From NCBI GenBank assembly GCA_017629095.1, contig JAGBXW010000021.1, positions 1 through 63,863 on the forward strand: 63,863 nt of DNA, written 5' to 3'. Every line of letters begins with the position of its first letter. Position 1 is the first letter of the stretch. Below are positions 25,033 through 34,512 of the stretch, piece by piece. A model generated the notes under the pieces. That model did no database searches and had not been told where the DNA came from. It worked only from the letters and a program-made list of their open reading frames with translations. The position numbers and the translations under genes were made by a program. The DNA is from Treponema sp. (GTDB lineage: Bacteria > Spirochaetota > Spirochaetia > Treponematales > Treponemataceae).

Positions 25033-26463
25033 GTGAACAAACGTGATTTTCCCAAAATTCATTTTTATGATCAGGATTTTGTAGATATTTATGACAAGAC
25101 TTGGGCTTGGATTCAAGATTATTGGATTGTCCCCAAGACTGGAGAAAACAGTACTGATGGGTACTTTATCTATCCTCAAAACGACACGTATATTTTAGAC
25201 CAGTTGGAGTCTATTCTCTCTTCATTTTTCCTCGTTTATTCCAATAGAAATTACCCTGCATATCAGAATATTGATTATCTCTATGCAAAGCAAGAAGTTG
25301 ATGGAGCCATTCGTTGGAAATATGATGCATTAACCGACACTCCCATTACCACTCCATCAAATCCAGAAGGTATTGGAATTCCCCTCTTTGCTTGGGCTGA
25401 ATTCAATCTCTATCATAAATCTGGTAACAAGAAGCGGGTAAAAGAAATTATGCCCATTCTCAAAAAATACATGGATTGGATTGATACCACCTTTAAGCAG
25501 GAAAATGGCTTGTATGCAGTTTCTCCAGAGGCTTGTGGTATGTATGATGCCCCACGTTCTGGAACATATTATCCTGTTGACTTTAACTCCTTGCTGGCAG
25601 TAAACGCCATGTACATGGCTGCATTGGGAGATATTCTGAATGATAAGGATATAAACTTCCAGTACAAACGTCAGTATTTTTCTCTTAAAACTCGCATCAA
25701 CTCCATGATGTGGAATGGAGACACCAATTTTTACCACGACCTAGACGAAAAGGCAGAGCAGCTCCCCCAGAAAACCATTGCGGGATTCTTGCCTCTGCTG
25801 GCAGAAATTCCCAACGAAGACAAGGCAACCCAGATGATTGCCCATCTTTCTGACCCAAATACCTTTGGAACAGATCATCCTTTCCCAACACTTTCTGCAG
25901 ATAGTCCAGATTTTAGTGAAGCTGGAAATGGTTTTAACGGAAGCGTCTATCCTCCCTATAACTTTATGGTGATTAAGGGACTGGAACGATATCAGCGGTG
26001 GGATACAGCAAGAGAATGTGCGATTCGCCACTTATATTACATGATTGATGCCATGTTCCCCAATAATCCTGACATTAAAGGTGATTTGTGGGAAGCATAT
26101 TTACCCTGTAAAGAAGGAGTGGCCACAAAGGATGGGGATGAAAATTTCCCACGTAAACGCTACCTTCCTTATGCAGCCCTCTCCACCATTGCGTTGATGA
26201 TTGAAAACGTAATTGGACTTTCCATCAGCTTACCTCGCAAGACTGTTGACTGGATTATTCCTAACTTGGAAATTATGGGTATTGAAAACCTTGCTCTCAA
26301 GCGGAATCTCATTACCATTCTTTCCAACAAGAGCCAACGTGGTTGGGAAATCCAGATGGAAAGTGAAAAACTCTATTACTTTACCATCAATATTTTGGGA
26401 CAGAAAAAGAAAACCTTACCTATTCCTTCAGGCAAGTGTTCAATGCTTATTGACAAGCTCTAG
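25033..26463 (+). CDS. GH63/trehalase-like alpha,alpha-toroid glycoside hydrolase
   Basis: A 476-aa cytoplasmic protein (no signal peptide) with the (alpha/alpha)6-barrel pattern of the MGH1-like GH63/GH37 group. Signatures include IRWKYDALTDTPITTPSNPEG early, SPEACGMYDAPRSG in the middle and GNGFNGSVYPPYNFMVIKGL with GDLWEAYLP late, where acidic catalytic residues lie in this fold. It probably acts on glucosides or mannosylglycerate-like solutes, but the substrate cannot be read. The start is GTG 25033 after AGGAG. A TATACT -10 lies at 25006-25011. ppx follows after 3 nt. Confidence 0.78.
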   Translation: MNKRDFPKIHFYDQDFVDIYDKTWAWIQDYWIVPKTGENSTDGYFIYPQNDTYILDQLESILSSFFLVYSNRNYPAYQNIDYLYAKQEVDGAIRWKYDALTDTPITTPSNPEGIGIPLFAWAEFNLYHKSGNKKRVKEIMPILKKYMDWIDTTFKQENGLYAVSPEACGMYDAPRSGTYYPVDFNSLLAVNAMYMAALGDILNDKDINFQYKRQYFSLKTRINSMMWNGDTNFYHDLDEKAEQLPQKTIAGFLPLLAEIPNEDKATQMIAHLSDPNTFGTDHPFPTLSADSPDFSEAGNGFNGSVYPPYNFMVIKGLERYQRWDTARECAIRHLYYMIDAMFPNNPDIKGDLWEAYLPCKEGVATKDGDENFPRKRYLPYAALSTIALMIENVIGLSISLPRKTVDWIIPNLEIMGIENLALKRNLITILSNKSQRGWEIQMESEKLYYFTINILGQKKKTLPIPSGKCSMLIDKL

Positions 26464-26466
26464 GAT

Positions 26467-28005
26467 ATGACAGAAACAAAGGCAGTCATTGAAATTGGCT
26501 CCACGGGAATTAGATTATTGGTGGTTGAATTAACACAATCAGATTCAACCACATTCCAGTGGCAAACGGTGGATAAGTCTGAGCTCCCCATTCCCTTGGG
26601 GCGTGATGTGTTTACTACTGGAATTGTCTCTCGTGACACCTTGGTTAGTTGTCTTCATATTATTTATCGCTTTCAGGAACAACTAAAAGCTTGGCATATC
26701 CAACCAGAAAACATTGCAGTGATTGCCACTAGTGCCTTACGTGTAGCCCGAAATCGAGACGCTGTGTTAGACAGAATCATGGTAAAAACTGGATTCCGGG
26801 TAAAAGTGATTGATGGCATTGAACAAAATCGCTTAATGTATCTTGCCGTTTGGAATGCATTCCAAGATCATCGTGACCTCATAGAAAATCACAATACCAT
26901 CGTTCTAGAAGTAGGTGGTGGTGCCACAGATATTATGCTCATGGCCCAGGGAAAGATTGCAGGTGTCCACACCCTGCGATTGGGTACCATCATCATTGAG
27001 CGCCAACTAAAATCCATGGCTTCTGCCCAAGATACTTATCGTTTTTTGGAAGACTCAATTCGTGTCATGCGGAGTTCCATGGACCAAGAGTTGCTTTTTT
27101 CTAACATCACCCAGTTTGTGGCAGTGGGGCAGGAAGCTCAAATTATTGCAAAATATTGTGGTACACAAGTGGGGGCTAAGTTATGGAAAATCAACCGAGA
27201 CCAATTTTCGGCTTTTACCAATGAGGTGCAATCATATTCAGCAGAAGAGTGTGTCCTGAAATTTAAGATCTCGTACAATGAAGCCCAGACCTTTGCCATT
27301 GCCCTTATGAGCTACAAGTTTTTTTTGCAGTTTACCCAAGCAGAATATATTCTTGTACCCAACACAAACACGAGGGAAGGGCTCATTCTCAGCGTTATTC
27401 AACAACCAAACCAAGAATTACAGGAAAATTTCTTTGCCCAGATTACGGCTTCTGCCTGGAATTTGGCTCGTCGCTATAAAATTGACGAACAACATGCAGA
27501 ATCTGTGAGAGTTATTTCCTTAAAACTTTTTGATGGATTAAAGGATGAGTTGGGACTTGCTCCAGAAGGACGCATTATTCTAGAAGTAGCAGCCATTCTT
27601 CACGACATTGGTGTCTTTATTGGAGTTGACGACCACCACCTGCACAGTAGCTATATCATTGGGAATTCCGATATCTTTGGTTTGAGTCGTGACCAAATCG
27701 ATATGATTTCTCAAATCTCTTACGGCCACCGAAGCAAAACTTCTCCACGAGACTTACCCCACTTTGCAAAACAAGATCGGGAAAGCCGAGTTACGGTGTT
27801 AAAACTGACGGCATTGCTCAAAATTGCAGATGCCCTTGACCGTGGACATGGGCAAAAAATTCAAGGCTTTACCATTGATTTCCACGCAGATACCCTTATA
27901 ATTAGATGTGCGGGAACACCTTCTTTAACCTTGGAGCAACAAGCATTGGAAGCAAAGGCCACCTTATTTGAAGCTGTTTTCGGGTACAAGGTGGTACTGA
28001 GTTAA
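26467..28005 (+). CDS. ppx: Exopolyphosphatase / guanosine pentaphosphate phosphatase family
   Basis: 512 aa. The N-terminal actin-like Ppx/GppA domain has KAVIEIGSTGIRLLV and the second phosphate loop VLEVGGGATDIML. The C-terminal HD-type domain (~320-500) has ILHDIGVFIG and LKIADALDRGH. These enzymes cleave polyphosphate from the end and some hydrolyse pppGpp. It stands directly before ppk, so this operon both makes and breaks polyphosphate. ATG 26467 begins 3 nt after the previous stop with AGGAT overlapping. Confidence 0.9.
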   Translation: MTETKAVIEIGSTGIRLLVVELTQSDSTTFQWQTVDKSELPIPLGRDVFTTGIVSRDTLVSCLHIIYRFQEQLKAWHIQPENIAVIATSALRVARNRDAVLDRIMVKTGFRVKVIDGIEQNRLMYLAVWNAFQDHRDLIENHNTIVLEVGGGATDIMLMAQGKIAGVHTLRLGTIIIERQLKSMASAQDTYRFLEDSIRVMRSSMDQELLFSNITQFVAVGQEAQIIAKYCGTQVGAKLWKINRDQFSAFTNEVQSYSAEECVLKFKISYNEAQTFAIALMSYKFFLQFTQAEYILVPNTNTREGLILSVIQQPNQELQENFFAQITASAWNLARRYKIDEQHAESVRVISLKLFDGLKDELGLAPEGRIILEVAAILHDIGVFIGVDDHHLHSSYIIGNSDIFGLSRDQIDMISQISYGHRSKTSPRDLPHFAKQDRESRVTVLKLTALLKIADALDRGHGQKIQGFTIDFHADTLIIRCAGTPSLTLEQQALEAKATLFEAVFGYKVVLS

Positions 28006-28045
28006 GCTTCACAAAATAGAATTTTCTATCAGAGAGATTGATATT

Positions 28046-30202
28046 ATGTCAGAGGAATCATCATTTTTTTTTAATCGGGAACTTTCTTGGATTGAATTCA
28101 ACAATCGAGTTTTATACGAGGCCTGCCGTCAAGACATTCCCCTCATGGAGCGTCTGAAATTTCTTGCTATTGTGTCCTCTAATTTTGATGAATTTTTTAT
28201 GGTGCGAGTGGCAGGTCTTAAACGACAGCTACGAAATAATCCAGAACAACGAGATGTGGCAGGCCTCACTCCCAAAGAACAGTTGGAACACATTGCCACC
28301 CGTGCCCACCAAGTAGTGAGTCTGCAATATGAAACCTTAATGCAACAAGTACTGCCTCAGCTGGCAGAAAAGGGCATTGAATATGTGCCTGCAAAAAAAT
28401 ATACCCCTCGGCAACAAGCATTTACAAAAACAAAATTTATCCAAGAAATTTTTCCTCTGTTGACCCCCATTCGTACTGATGGCCCTTATTTTCCCCATGT
28501 ATCAAATTTAATGCTTCACGGAGCATTTGCCCTAGAACATATTTCCAAAAATGAAGGCAAGAAAAATCCCTTTTCTCCAGCTACTGGGGAAATTCCTGTA
28601 GCCTTAGTGCAGATTCCAGCCAGCATTCCACGAATTGTGGCCTTACCCTCGGAAGATGGAGAGAAAATCGTCCTGCAATTTACCCTGCTGGATGACATTA
28701 TCTATGAATACGCCACCTTCTTGTTTCCTGGATACAAGGTTACGGAAGGAATGCTTTTCAAGGTGACTCGTGATGCAGATTTTGCGGTGGATGAAGATGA
28801 ATCCATCGATTTGTCAGAGGCCATGGAAGCAGTTTTGGAAAAGCGACAATCCTCCCTGCCTGTACGCCTCCTATGCACCAGAACCACCCGTTACTTAAAG
28901 AATTTTTTGCAAGAAAAACTGAATCTTCAAGAGCAGGACGTGTACACTGTGGAAGGCCCCATTGATCCCTCCACCTTGCTGGCGGTAACGGAATGGCCTC
29001 AAGCAATCCCCCTGTCCTACAAAAAATGGGAGCAGCAGTATCCGCCATTACTGGAAAAAGGCCAGCCACTGTGGGATATTTTGAAACAGCGAGACGTGCT
29101 GCTTCACGCTCCCTATGAATCTTATGATCCTGTTGTTTCTTTTTTGAACGATGCTGCCGATGATCCCAATACCTTGGCCATAAAAATGACCTTGTACCGA
29201 ACCAGTGGAAATTCACCCATTGTACGGGCTCTAGAGCGAGCGGCAAAAAAGGGAAAGCATGTTACTGTTTTTGTGGAATTAAAGGCCCGTTTTGATGAAC
29301 GACAAAATCTTTCTTGGGCAAGTCAGCTGGAAAAGGCTGGTGTCATTGTGGTGCAAGGAATTGTTCACCTGAAAGTTCACGGAAAACTTTTGTTGGTAGT
29401 ACGAAAAGAAGATACGGGCTTGTGTCGCTACGTGCATCTTTCCACTGGTAACTACAACGACAAAACTGCTAAGCTTTACGTGGATTTGAGCCTCTTTACC
29501 ACAAACCAAGAAATAGCACAGGATGCTACATTGTTCTTTAACATGGTTTCTGGATACTCCATGATTTTGCCCATGGAGCGAATGGACATGGCACCAATCA
29601 CCCTGAAAGACCGACTTTTGGAATTGATTGAACGAGAAATTCGGCTTTCCACAGAAAGTGTTCCCGGTCTCATCATTGCCAAGATGAACAGCCTTGGAGA
29701 CGAACAAATTATCCAAAAGCTCTACGAAGCCAGCAAAAAAGGCGTGCGAATCATGTTGAACGTGCGGGGAATCTGTATGCTAGTGCCTGGCATTCCAGGA
29801 CAAAGCGAAAACATCCAAGTGGTGAGCGTCATTGACCGCTACTTGGAGCATTCCCGCATTTTTTATTTCCAAAACGGTGGTGACCAGGAATTATACCTTT
29901 CCAGTGCAGACTGGATGCCCCGAAACATGGAGCGGAGAGTGGAGCTCATGTTCCCTGTGCTGCAAGAAGAGGTTTTTAAGGATGTAAAGCGGATTCTCAA
30001 CCTGTATTTTGAAGATACAAGCCACGCCCACCAGCTACAAAGAGACGGTAGTTGGATTCCAGTGAAGCCATCAGCAGGTCAGCAGCCAGTACGTGTACAA
30101 GAAAAACTACACTTAATGTATAAACAACGAGTAGAAACCTGTAACACTGCCGTTCCCATTGAATTTGTGGTACGGCGGAGAAAGGATAAGGAGAAACGAT
30201 GA
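28046..30202 (+). CDS. ppk: Polyphosphate kinase 1
   Basis: 718 aa, usual size. Ppk1 reversibly polymerises the ATP gamma-phosphate into polyphosphate. The N-domain opens FFNRELSWIEFNNRVL. The catalytic histidine lies in HLKVHGKLLLVVRKE, followed by HLSTGNYN. The phospholipase-D-like second half has SSADWMPRNMERRVELMFP. It overlaps ygjV by 4 nt (ATGA) and follows ppx by 40 nt, with GAGAG before the ATG. Confidence 0.96.
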   Translation: MSEESSFFFNRELSWIEFNNRVLYEACRQDIPLMERLKFLAIVSSNFDEFFMVRVAGLKRQLRNNPEQRDVAGLTPKEQLEHIATRAHQVVSLQYETLMQQVLPQLAEKGIEYVPAKKYTPRQQAFTKTKFIQEIFPLLTPIRTDGPYFPHVSNLMLHGAFALEHISKNEGKKNPFSPATGEIPVALVQIPASIPRIVALPSEDGEKIVLQFTLLDDIIYEYATFLFPGYKVTEGMLFKVTRDADFAVDEDESIDLSEAMEAVLEKRQSSLPVRLLCTRTTRYLKNFLQEKLNLQEQDVYTVEGPIDPSTLLAVTEWPQAIPLSYKKWEQQYPPLLEKGQPLWDILKQRDVLLHAPYESYDPVVSFLNDAADDPNTLAIKMTLYRTSGNSPIVRALERAAKKGKHVTVFVELKARFDERQNLSWASQLEKAGVIVVQGIVHLKVHGKLLLVVRKEDTGLCRYVHLSTGNYNDKTAKLYVDLSLFTTNQEIAQDATLFFNMVSGYSMILPMERMDMAPITLKDRLLELIEREIRLSTESVPGLIIAKMNSLGDEQIIQKLYEASKKGVRIMLNVRGICMLVPGIPGQSENIQVVSVIDRYLEHSRIFYFQNGGDQELYLSSADWMPRNMERRVELMFPVLQEEVFKDVKRILNLYFEDTSHAHQLQRDGSWIPVKPSAGQQPVRVQEKLHLMYKQRVETCNTAVPIEFVVRRRKDKEKR

Positions 30203-30732
30203 TTTTAGGAATGACGGTGATGGAGTTTATTGGCCAGATTTTTGGTCTCATTGCGGTGGTAATTTCCTTTGTGGCCTACCAAATGCCCACCCAGAAAAAG
30301 ATTCTTTTTATGAATATGCTGGTAACGGTGGCCATTCTCTTGAACTATGCCTTCTTGGGTGCTACCACAGGTGTAATTTTAAATGTAGTTTGCTTCATCA
30401 GAAACATCATCTTTATGAATCGGGACAAAAAGATTTTTTCCTATAAGTTTTATCCCTATCTTTTGATGGTGATTATCGGAGGATTAAGTTTTCTCACCAG
30501 CGAGGGGGCTCATTCAATCCTCATTACCATTGGATTGATTATCAACACCTTTGCCCTGTCTTTGACCAATCCCCAGGCCACCCGCTACTGCATGGCAATT
30601 TCATGCAGCTTTATTTTTGCCTACAACATCTTTGTATTTTCCATTGGTGGTATGATAAACGAGGCGGTGGCCATCATCTCCTCAGTGATAGGAATTATTC
30701 GTTACCGAAAGAATCAACCTCCTTTAGCATAA
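30199..30732 (+). CDS. ygjV: YgjV-family inner-membrane protein
   Basis: 177 aa with five to six hydrophobic helices. The N-terminus GQIFGLIAVVISFVAYQMPTQ and the RNIIFMNRDKK segment match the small YgjV family (Imp-YgjV). Function is unknown in the family. It overlaps the ppk stop and ends at a strong hairpin. Confidence 0.82.
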   Translation: MILGMTVMEFIGQIFGLIAVVISFVAYQMPTQKKILFMNMLVTVAILLNYAFLGATTGVILNVVCFIRNIIFMNRDKKIFSYKFYPYLLMVIIGGLSFLTSEGAHSILITIGLIINTFALSLTNPQATRYCMAISCSFIFAYNIFVFSIGGMINEAVAIISSVIGIIRYRKNQPPLA

Positions 30733-30780
30733 AATAAAGGCCCCATAAAATGGGGCCGTAAAAAATCATTTTTATTTTTC
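30731..30780. terminator. Terminator between ygjV and the convergent gene
   Basis: GGCCCCA/TGGGGCC (30739-30745 with 30751-30757) with a 5-nt loop. T-rich tails exist in both directions, immediate on the minus strand and after 8 nt on the plus strand, where the tail overlaps the stop of the next gene. Confidence 0.82.
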
Positions 30781-32037
30781 GTGCAGGATTGGTTCAACAG
30801 GCTGGGGAGTAGGGATGACAGGCTCATCCTGCAATGGTTGCTGAAACTCCATCGGTATACGATTTGGACGAATAGCAACCTTTACAATCACGGGATGATT
30901 ATAGCTTGTCTTCGTTTCTGGATCCTTTCGCTTTTCAAAGCCAAGATAGCTAGTAACATTGCTTTCTTGGTCAAAGGTAAAGGGCGGATTTTCAAAATAC
31001 TTCATGGTATCAGGAGTGTACTGCAAGATGTTCATATTCAATGAAGTAGACACAAGCCTATTCTCATCATTGTAGGAATAGTTGTACACGGAAGTATCAT
31101 TGTAGCTTTCCTCCCAATAAATAAGGCGATTGTGAACTGGGGAAACAAAAAGGCCATTACAATGACGACGATATTCCAAACCAGCCAAATGAACATAACC
31201 GGGATTGGTAAAAAATACGCTTCCATCATCATACACGAACATTTCTGTAGAACCACTTTCCAAGGTGAACTTGAACTTACCAAAGGTAAAATCCTGGGCT
31301 TCTGCAGAAAATCGAGAAACCTGCCCACTAGTTCTGAATGCAATGGGACTACGAGCCTTGGTAAAGTATAAGGTTTCGTCCACCGTAACCATGCAAATAT
31401 CTTCGGGAGACACAGTAGCAAGGCTACCGTTGGGATGCAACTCCATAACAGAGCCTTCCTGAGGATAAATCTTTCCAATAGAAGAAGTTAATGGTTCAGA
31501 TTTACTTACAGTAAAAGATTGGATGGCTCCATTTTCGTGAAAAAACATACGGTAGCCGCTTCGTGCAGAAACAACTCCAGACTTCAGCTTAACTTGGCAA
31601 TCTTCTGCCAACTCCACTGAGGAAGGAATCCAGTTATCGTAAAAAGTAATCGTTTTTGCAGCAACCTTTATACGACCAACAGAGCCTGTAATATCTGTTT
31701 TTGTAGCAAGCTCCATTTCTTCCACTGCACCAGACTCATAAAAAGAGATGGGGGATGTAGTGTAGGTCAAATTTCCTACAGGACTGGCATATTCCCCAGA
31801 AACAGCAGGCTGAAATTTCTGGATATTGCCATTTTCATAAAAGAAAACCTCTTCCACTGCATCTAGTGCCCCCAAGGGAGTATTCAATGTGGTAGCTTCC
31901 TTCAGTCGAACGTAAACAATTTTACCATTACTCTGCCGAACTTCCGTAATACGAGCATCACTTCCGTCTGGCAGGGGGACGGCAAAACTAGCTACAGCAC
32001 AACAGGCTAGCATCACCAATAGAATCAATTTTTTCAT
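30772..32037 (-). CDS. Secreted protein with repeated F-Y-x-[ND]-G segments, unknown function
   Basis: 421 aa from ATG 32037, which has AGGAGG 5 nt upstream. The frame is open 8 codons further. A signal peptide (1-20, ending SFA) is followed by repeats of about 35-50 residues built around FFYENGNIQ, SFYESGAVEE, TFYDNWIPSS, FFHENGAIQS and ELHPNGSLAT. These resemble MORN-variant repeats that form beta hairpins. A Pro-rich tail ends the protein. It lies 17 nt after manC and is probably co-transcribed. It is likely periplasmic, and binding rather than catalysis is suggested by the repeats. Confidence 0.72.
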   Translation of the reverse strand: MKKLILLVMLACCAVASFAVPLPDGSDARITEVRQSNGKIVYVRLKEATTLNTPLGALDAVEEVFFYENGNIQKFQPAVSGEYASPVGNLTYTTSPISFYESGAVEEMELATKTDITGSVGRIKVAAKTITFYDNWIPSSVELAEDCQVKLKSGVVSARSGYRMFFHENGAIQSFTVSKSEPLTSSIGKIYPQEGSVMELHPNGSLATVSPEDICMVTVDETLYFTKARSPIAFRTSGQVSRFSAEAQDFTFGKFKFTLESGSTEMFVYDDGSVFFTNPGYVHLAGLEYRRHCNGLFVSPVHNRLIYWEESYNDTSVYNYSYNDENRLVSTSLNMNILQYTPDTMKYFENPPFTFDQESNVTSYLGFEKRKDPETKTSYNHPVIVKVAIRPNRIPMEFQQPLQDEPVIPTPQPVEPILHEK

Positions 32038-32054
32038 AGAACCTCCTTTGACAA

Positions 32055-33467
32055 CTAACAACGTCCGTATCGGTCTTCAAAACGAATGATATCATCCTCT
32101 TCCAAATAGGGACCAGACTGGACTTCTATTAACTCCAGTGGCACCTTACCGGGATTTTCCAGTGCGTGAATGGTTCCCAAGGGGATGAAGGTAGACTGAT
32201 TTTCTCCCAGCAAAAGCTCCTGATCTCCATTACGAACCAGAGCTGTTCCAGAAACTACAATCCAATGTTCTGCTCGGTGATAATGCATCTGAACAGAAAG
32301 CTTTGCTCCAGGCTTTACGGTAATATGCTTTACCTTGTAGCGGTGGCCCCGTTCAATGGACTCGTAGCTCCCCCAGGGACGAACACCCACTTGGTTTTCT
32401 TCTACATTACTGTGACGATCCTGACGTTTTAGCTCTTCTACAATATCCTTTACATCCTGAACCTGATCTTTGTCTGCTACAAGTACTGCATCCTTTGTTT
32501 CTACCACCACAGCATTCCGCAAACCAACGGTGGCTACCAACCGACTTTGACTATAAATATAAGAATCAGTTGTATTATGGGCAATTACATCACCAAAAGT
32601 CACGTTCCGATTTTCGTCCTTTTGGTTGACTTCCCACAATGCAGACCAAGCCCCCACATCATTCCAGCCGGCATCAAGGGGAATAACCTTACCTTTGGAA
32701 GTTTTTTCCATAACGGCATAGTCAATGGAGCGAGAAGGACTCGTGGCAAAAGACTCTTTTTCCAAGCGGATAAAATCCACGTCAACGGCGGCTTTAGTGT
32801 AGGCAGCTTCCACGCTGGCAAAGATTTCTGGCTCAAACTCCTGTAATTCCGCTAAAAAGGTAGAAGCCTTGAACACGAACATACCACTGTTCCAGAAATA
32901 TTCTCCGCTGTCCAGATATTTTTGAGCCGTCTCACGGTTGGGCTTTTCCACAAACCTGTCCAAGGTAAACACAGAATCCCCATTTTTTACCTGGGCCTTA
33001 ATGTACCCATAACCAGTTTCAGGAGCAGTGGGAGTAATGCCAAAGGTTACAAGGAATCCATCTGCAGCTGTTTTACAGGCCAATTCCACGCCAGCAGCCA
33101 ACACATCCTTATTCTGGATAACGTGGTCGGAGGGTAATACCACCATCACCGCATCCTTGTCCATAGCCTGAGCCTTAAAAGCACCAGCGGCAATGGCAGG
33201 AGCAGTATTGCGCCCCAGAGGCTCCAAAATGATAAAGGGATTTTGTACATTGATTTGAGCTAATTGGTCGGCAACAATGAAACGATGACTTTCGTTGCAA
33301 ATAACAATGGGAGAAGCAACATCTATATTTTCTAAACGAAGCACTGTTTCCTGAATCATAGTATTCTGAGCAGCCAAAGATAAAAACTGCTTAGGATACT
33401 GACTACGAGACAGTGGCCACAAACGAGTTCCTGCTCCACCAGATAAAATTACGGGAATAATGGTCAT
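32055..33467 (-). CDS. manC: Mannose-1-phosphate guanylyltransferase / mannose-6-phosphate isomerase
   Basis: 470 aa, the size of type II bifunctional enzymes that make GDP-mannose. The N-terminal nucleotidyltransferase has PVILSGGAGTRLWPLSR and QFL, with FVEKPNRETAQ in the middle. The C-terminal cupin isomerase (~355-470) has RPWGSYESIERGHRYKVKHI, QMHYHRAEHWIVVSGTA and IPLGTIHALENPG. It supplies GDP-mannose for surface glycans. It has its own promoter and AGGAG before the ATG. Confidence 0.95.
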   Translation of the reverse strand: MTIIPVILSGGAGTRLWPLSRSQYPKQFLSLAAQNTMIQETVLRLENIDVASPIVICNESHRFIVADQLAQINVQNPFIILEPLGRNTAPAIAAGAFKAQAMDKDAVMVVLPSDHVIQNKDVLAAGVELACKTAADGFLVTFGITPTAPETGYGYIKAQVKNGDSVFTLDRFVEKPNRETAQKYLDSGEYFWNSGMFVFKASTFLAELQEFEPEIFASVEAAYTKAAVDVDFIRLEKESFATSPSRSIDYAVMEKTSKGKVIPLDAGWNDVGAWSALWEVNQKDENRNVTFGDVIAHNTTDSYIYSQSRLVATVGLRNAVVVETKDAVLVADKDQVQDVKDIVEELKRQDRHSNVEENQVGVRPWGSYESIERGHRYKVKHITVKPGAKLSVQMHYHRAEHWIVVSGTALVRNGDQELLLGENQSTFIPLGTIHALENPGKVPLELIEVQSGPYLEEDDIIRFEDRYGRC

Positions 33468-33485
33468 AACAACTCCTGAATTTTA

Positions 33486-33514
33486 AGTATATCAGTCATA
33501 AGATTTTCTGTAAA
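33486..33514 (-). promoter_or_regulatory. Promoter of manC
   Basis: On the minus strand TTTACA (33514-33509), a 17-nt spacer and TATACT (33491-33486). The leader is about 12 nt with AGGAG, a short but conventional leader. Confidence 0.72.
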
Positions 33515-33546
33515 GTTTTTGAAAATGAAGCAGGAGGAACTCAGCT

Positions 33547-34476
33547 TCATTCCATAAATTGAGTCACAAAAGAATCAACTTTCTCCCAATATACTTCAGG
33601 CTCAGTTTCTCGAGAATCTGCATGGCCAGCACCAGCCACCACTAATTTGTCCTTGGAGCAGGCAGCGGCTTGGTACACTTCTTCCAACATTTCAAAGGGA
33701 ACAAAACTGTCTGCATCTCCGTGAATGAAGAGGGTAGGGGTTTTAGATTGAGACACAGCTGCAGTACAATCTACCTGAGAGAAAAAATACTTTGCCTTGA
33801 TTTTGGTTACTAAGGAAGTAGCAGGAATAAGAGGGAAGGGGGGCAGTCCGAAGAGATCTTTCAGCTGATGAGTGAATTCCTTTGTTACCGTGGAATACCC
33901 GCAGTCAGCAATGGCAACCTTTACGTTGGCAGGCAGCTGAGCAGAACCAGTAACAATCATGGTGGTGGCAGCTCCCATGGAAACACCGTGCATGACAATT
34001 TCTGCGTCAGGGGATTTTTCAAGCAGGGAGGAAAGCCAACCGAGCATATCAAGATGTTCCAACCAGCCCATACCAATGTAGCGCCCTTCACTTTCTCCGT
34101 GAGCACGATGATGGGGGAGTAGCACATTCCACCCTAGCTGATGATAGTGCTGAGCGTAGGGAGCCATACTCAAAGGACCTGACATATAGCCATGTACCAG
34201 CAGCACATACTTATTTGTTTCTGTGGCAGCAGGAAGGAAAGAAGCTTTTAAGTTCAAACCATCATGACTTTCCAGCGATTCCAAGAAGCTATTTTGAATT
34301 AGCCATTCTTCCACAGACCCAGGAAGGGCCTCATACCTCCTAGTGTCAACACCACCACCAAACTGAGAATCCAGAGCATAGGTAAACATATAGTTTGCAC
34401 CCAAAACAAGGCCCACTGCAAACAACACGCAGAGGGCCAAAATCACATATATCACAATCTTTGCAGACCTTTTCAT
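33547..34476 (-). CDS. Alpha/beta hydrolase, membrane-anchored (paralogue 1)
   Basis: 309 aa with an N-terminal signal anchor (about 7-28) and an alpha/beta hydrolase fold facing outward. The nucleophile elbow is HGVSMGAA, with oxyanion region LVHGYMSG and the HRAHGES loop. The catalytic Asp is near FIHGDADSFVP and the His near AGHADSRE. It belongs to the BAAT/AXE1-like or S9-like serine hydrolases with an HRAHG motif. ATG 34476 was chosen over the TTG-led 34512 because a promoter lies between them. The gap before the ATG has no Shine-Dalgarno. Its paralogue is directly upstream. Confidence 0.85.
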   Translation of the reverse strand: MKRSAKIVIYVILALCVLFAVGLVLGANYMFTYALDSQFGGGVDTRRYEALPGSVEEWLIQNSFLESLESHDGLNLKASFLPAATETNKYVLLVHGYMSGPLSMAPYAQHYHQLGWNVLLPHHRAHGESEGRYIGMGWLEHLDMLGWLSSLLEKSPDAEIVMHGVSMGAATTMIVTGSAQLPANVKVAIADCGYSTVTKEFTHQLKDLFGLPPFPLIPATSLVTKIKAKYFFSQVDCTAAVSQSKTPTLFIHGDADSFVPFEMLEEVYQAAACSKDKLVVAGAGHADSRETEPEVYWEKVDSFVTQFME

Positions 34477-34483
34477 GGATTTT

Positions 34484-34512
34484 ACTATACCTAAAAATTC
34501 ATTTTGAATCAA
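34484..34512 (-). promoter_or_regulatory. Promoter inside the 3' end of the upstream hydrolase gene, leaderless geometry
   Basis: On the minus strand TTGATT (34512-34507), a 17-nt spacer and TATAGT (34489-34484), then 7 nt (AAAATCC) to ATG 34476. It overlaps the last codons of the paralogue upstream. Confidence 0.72.
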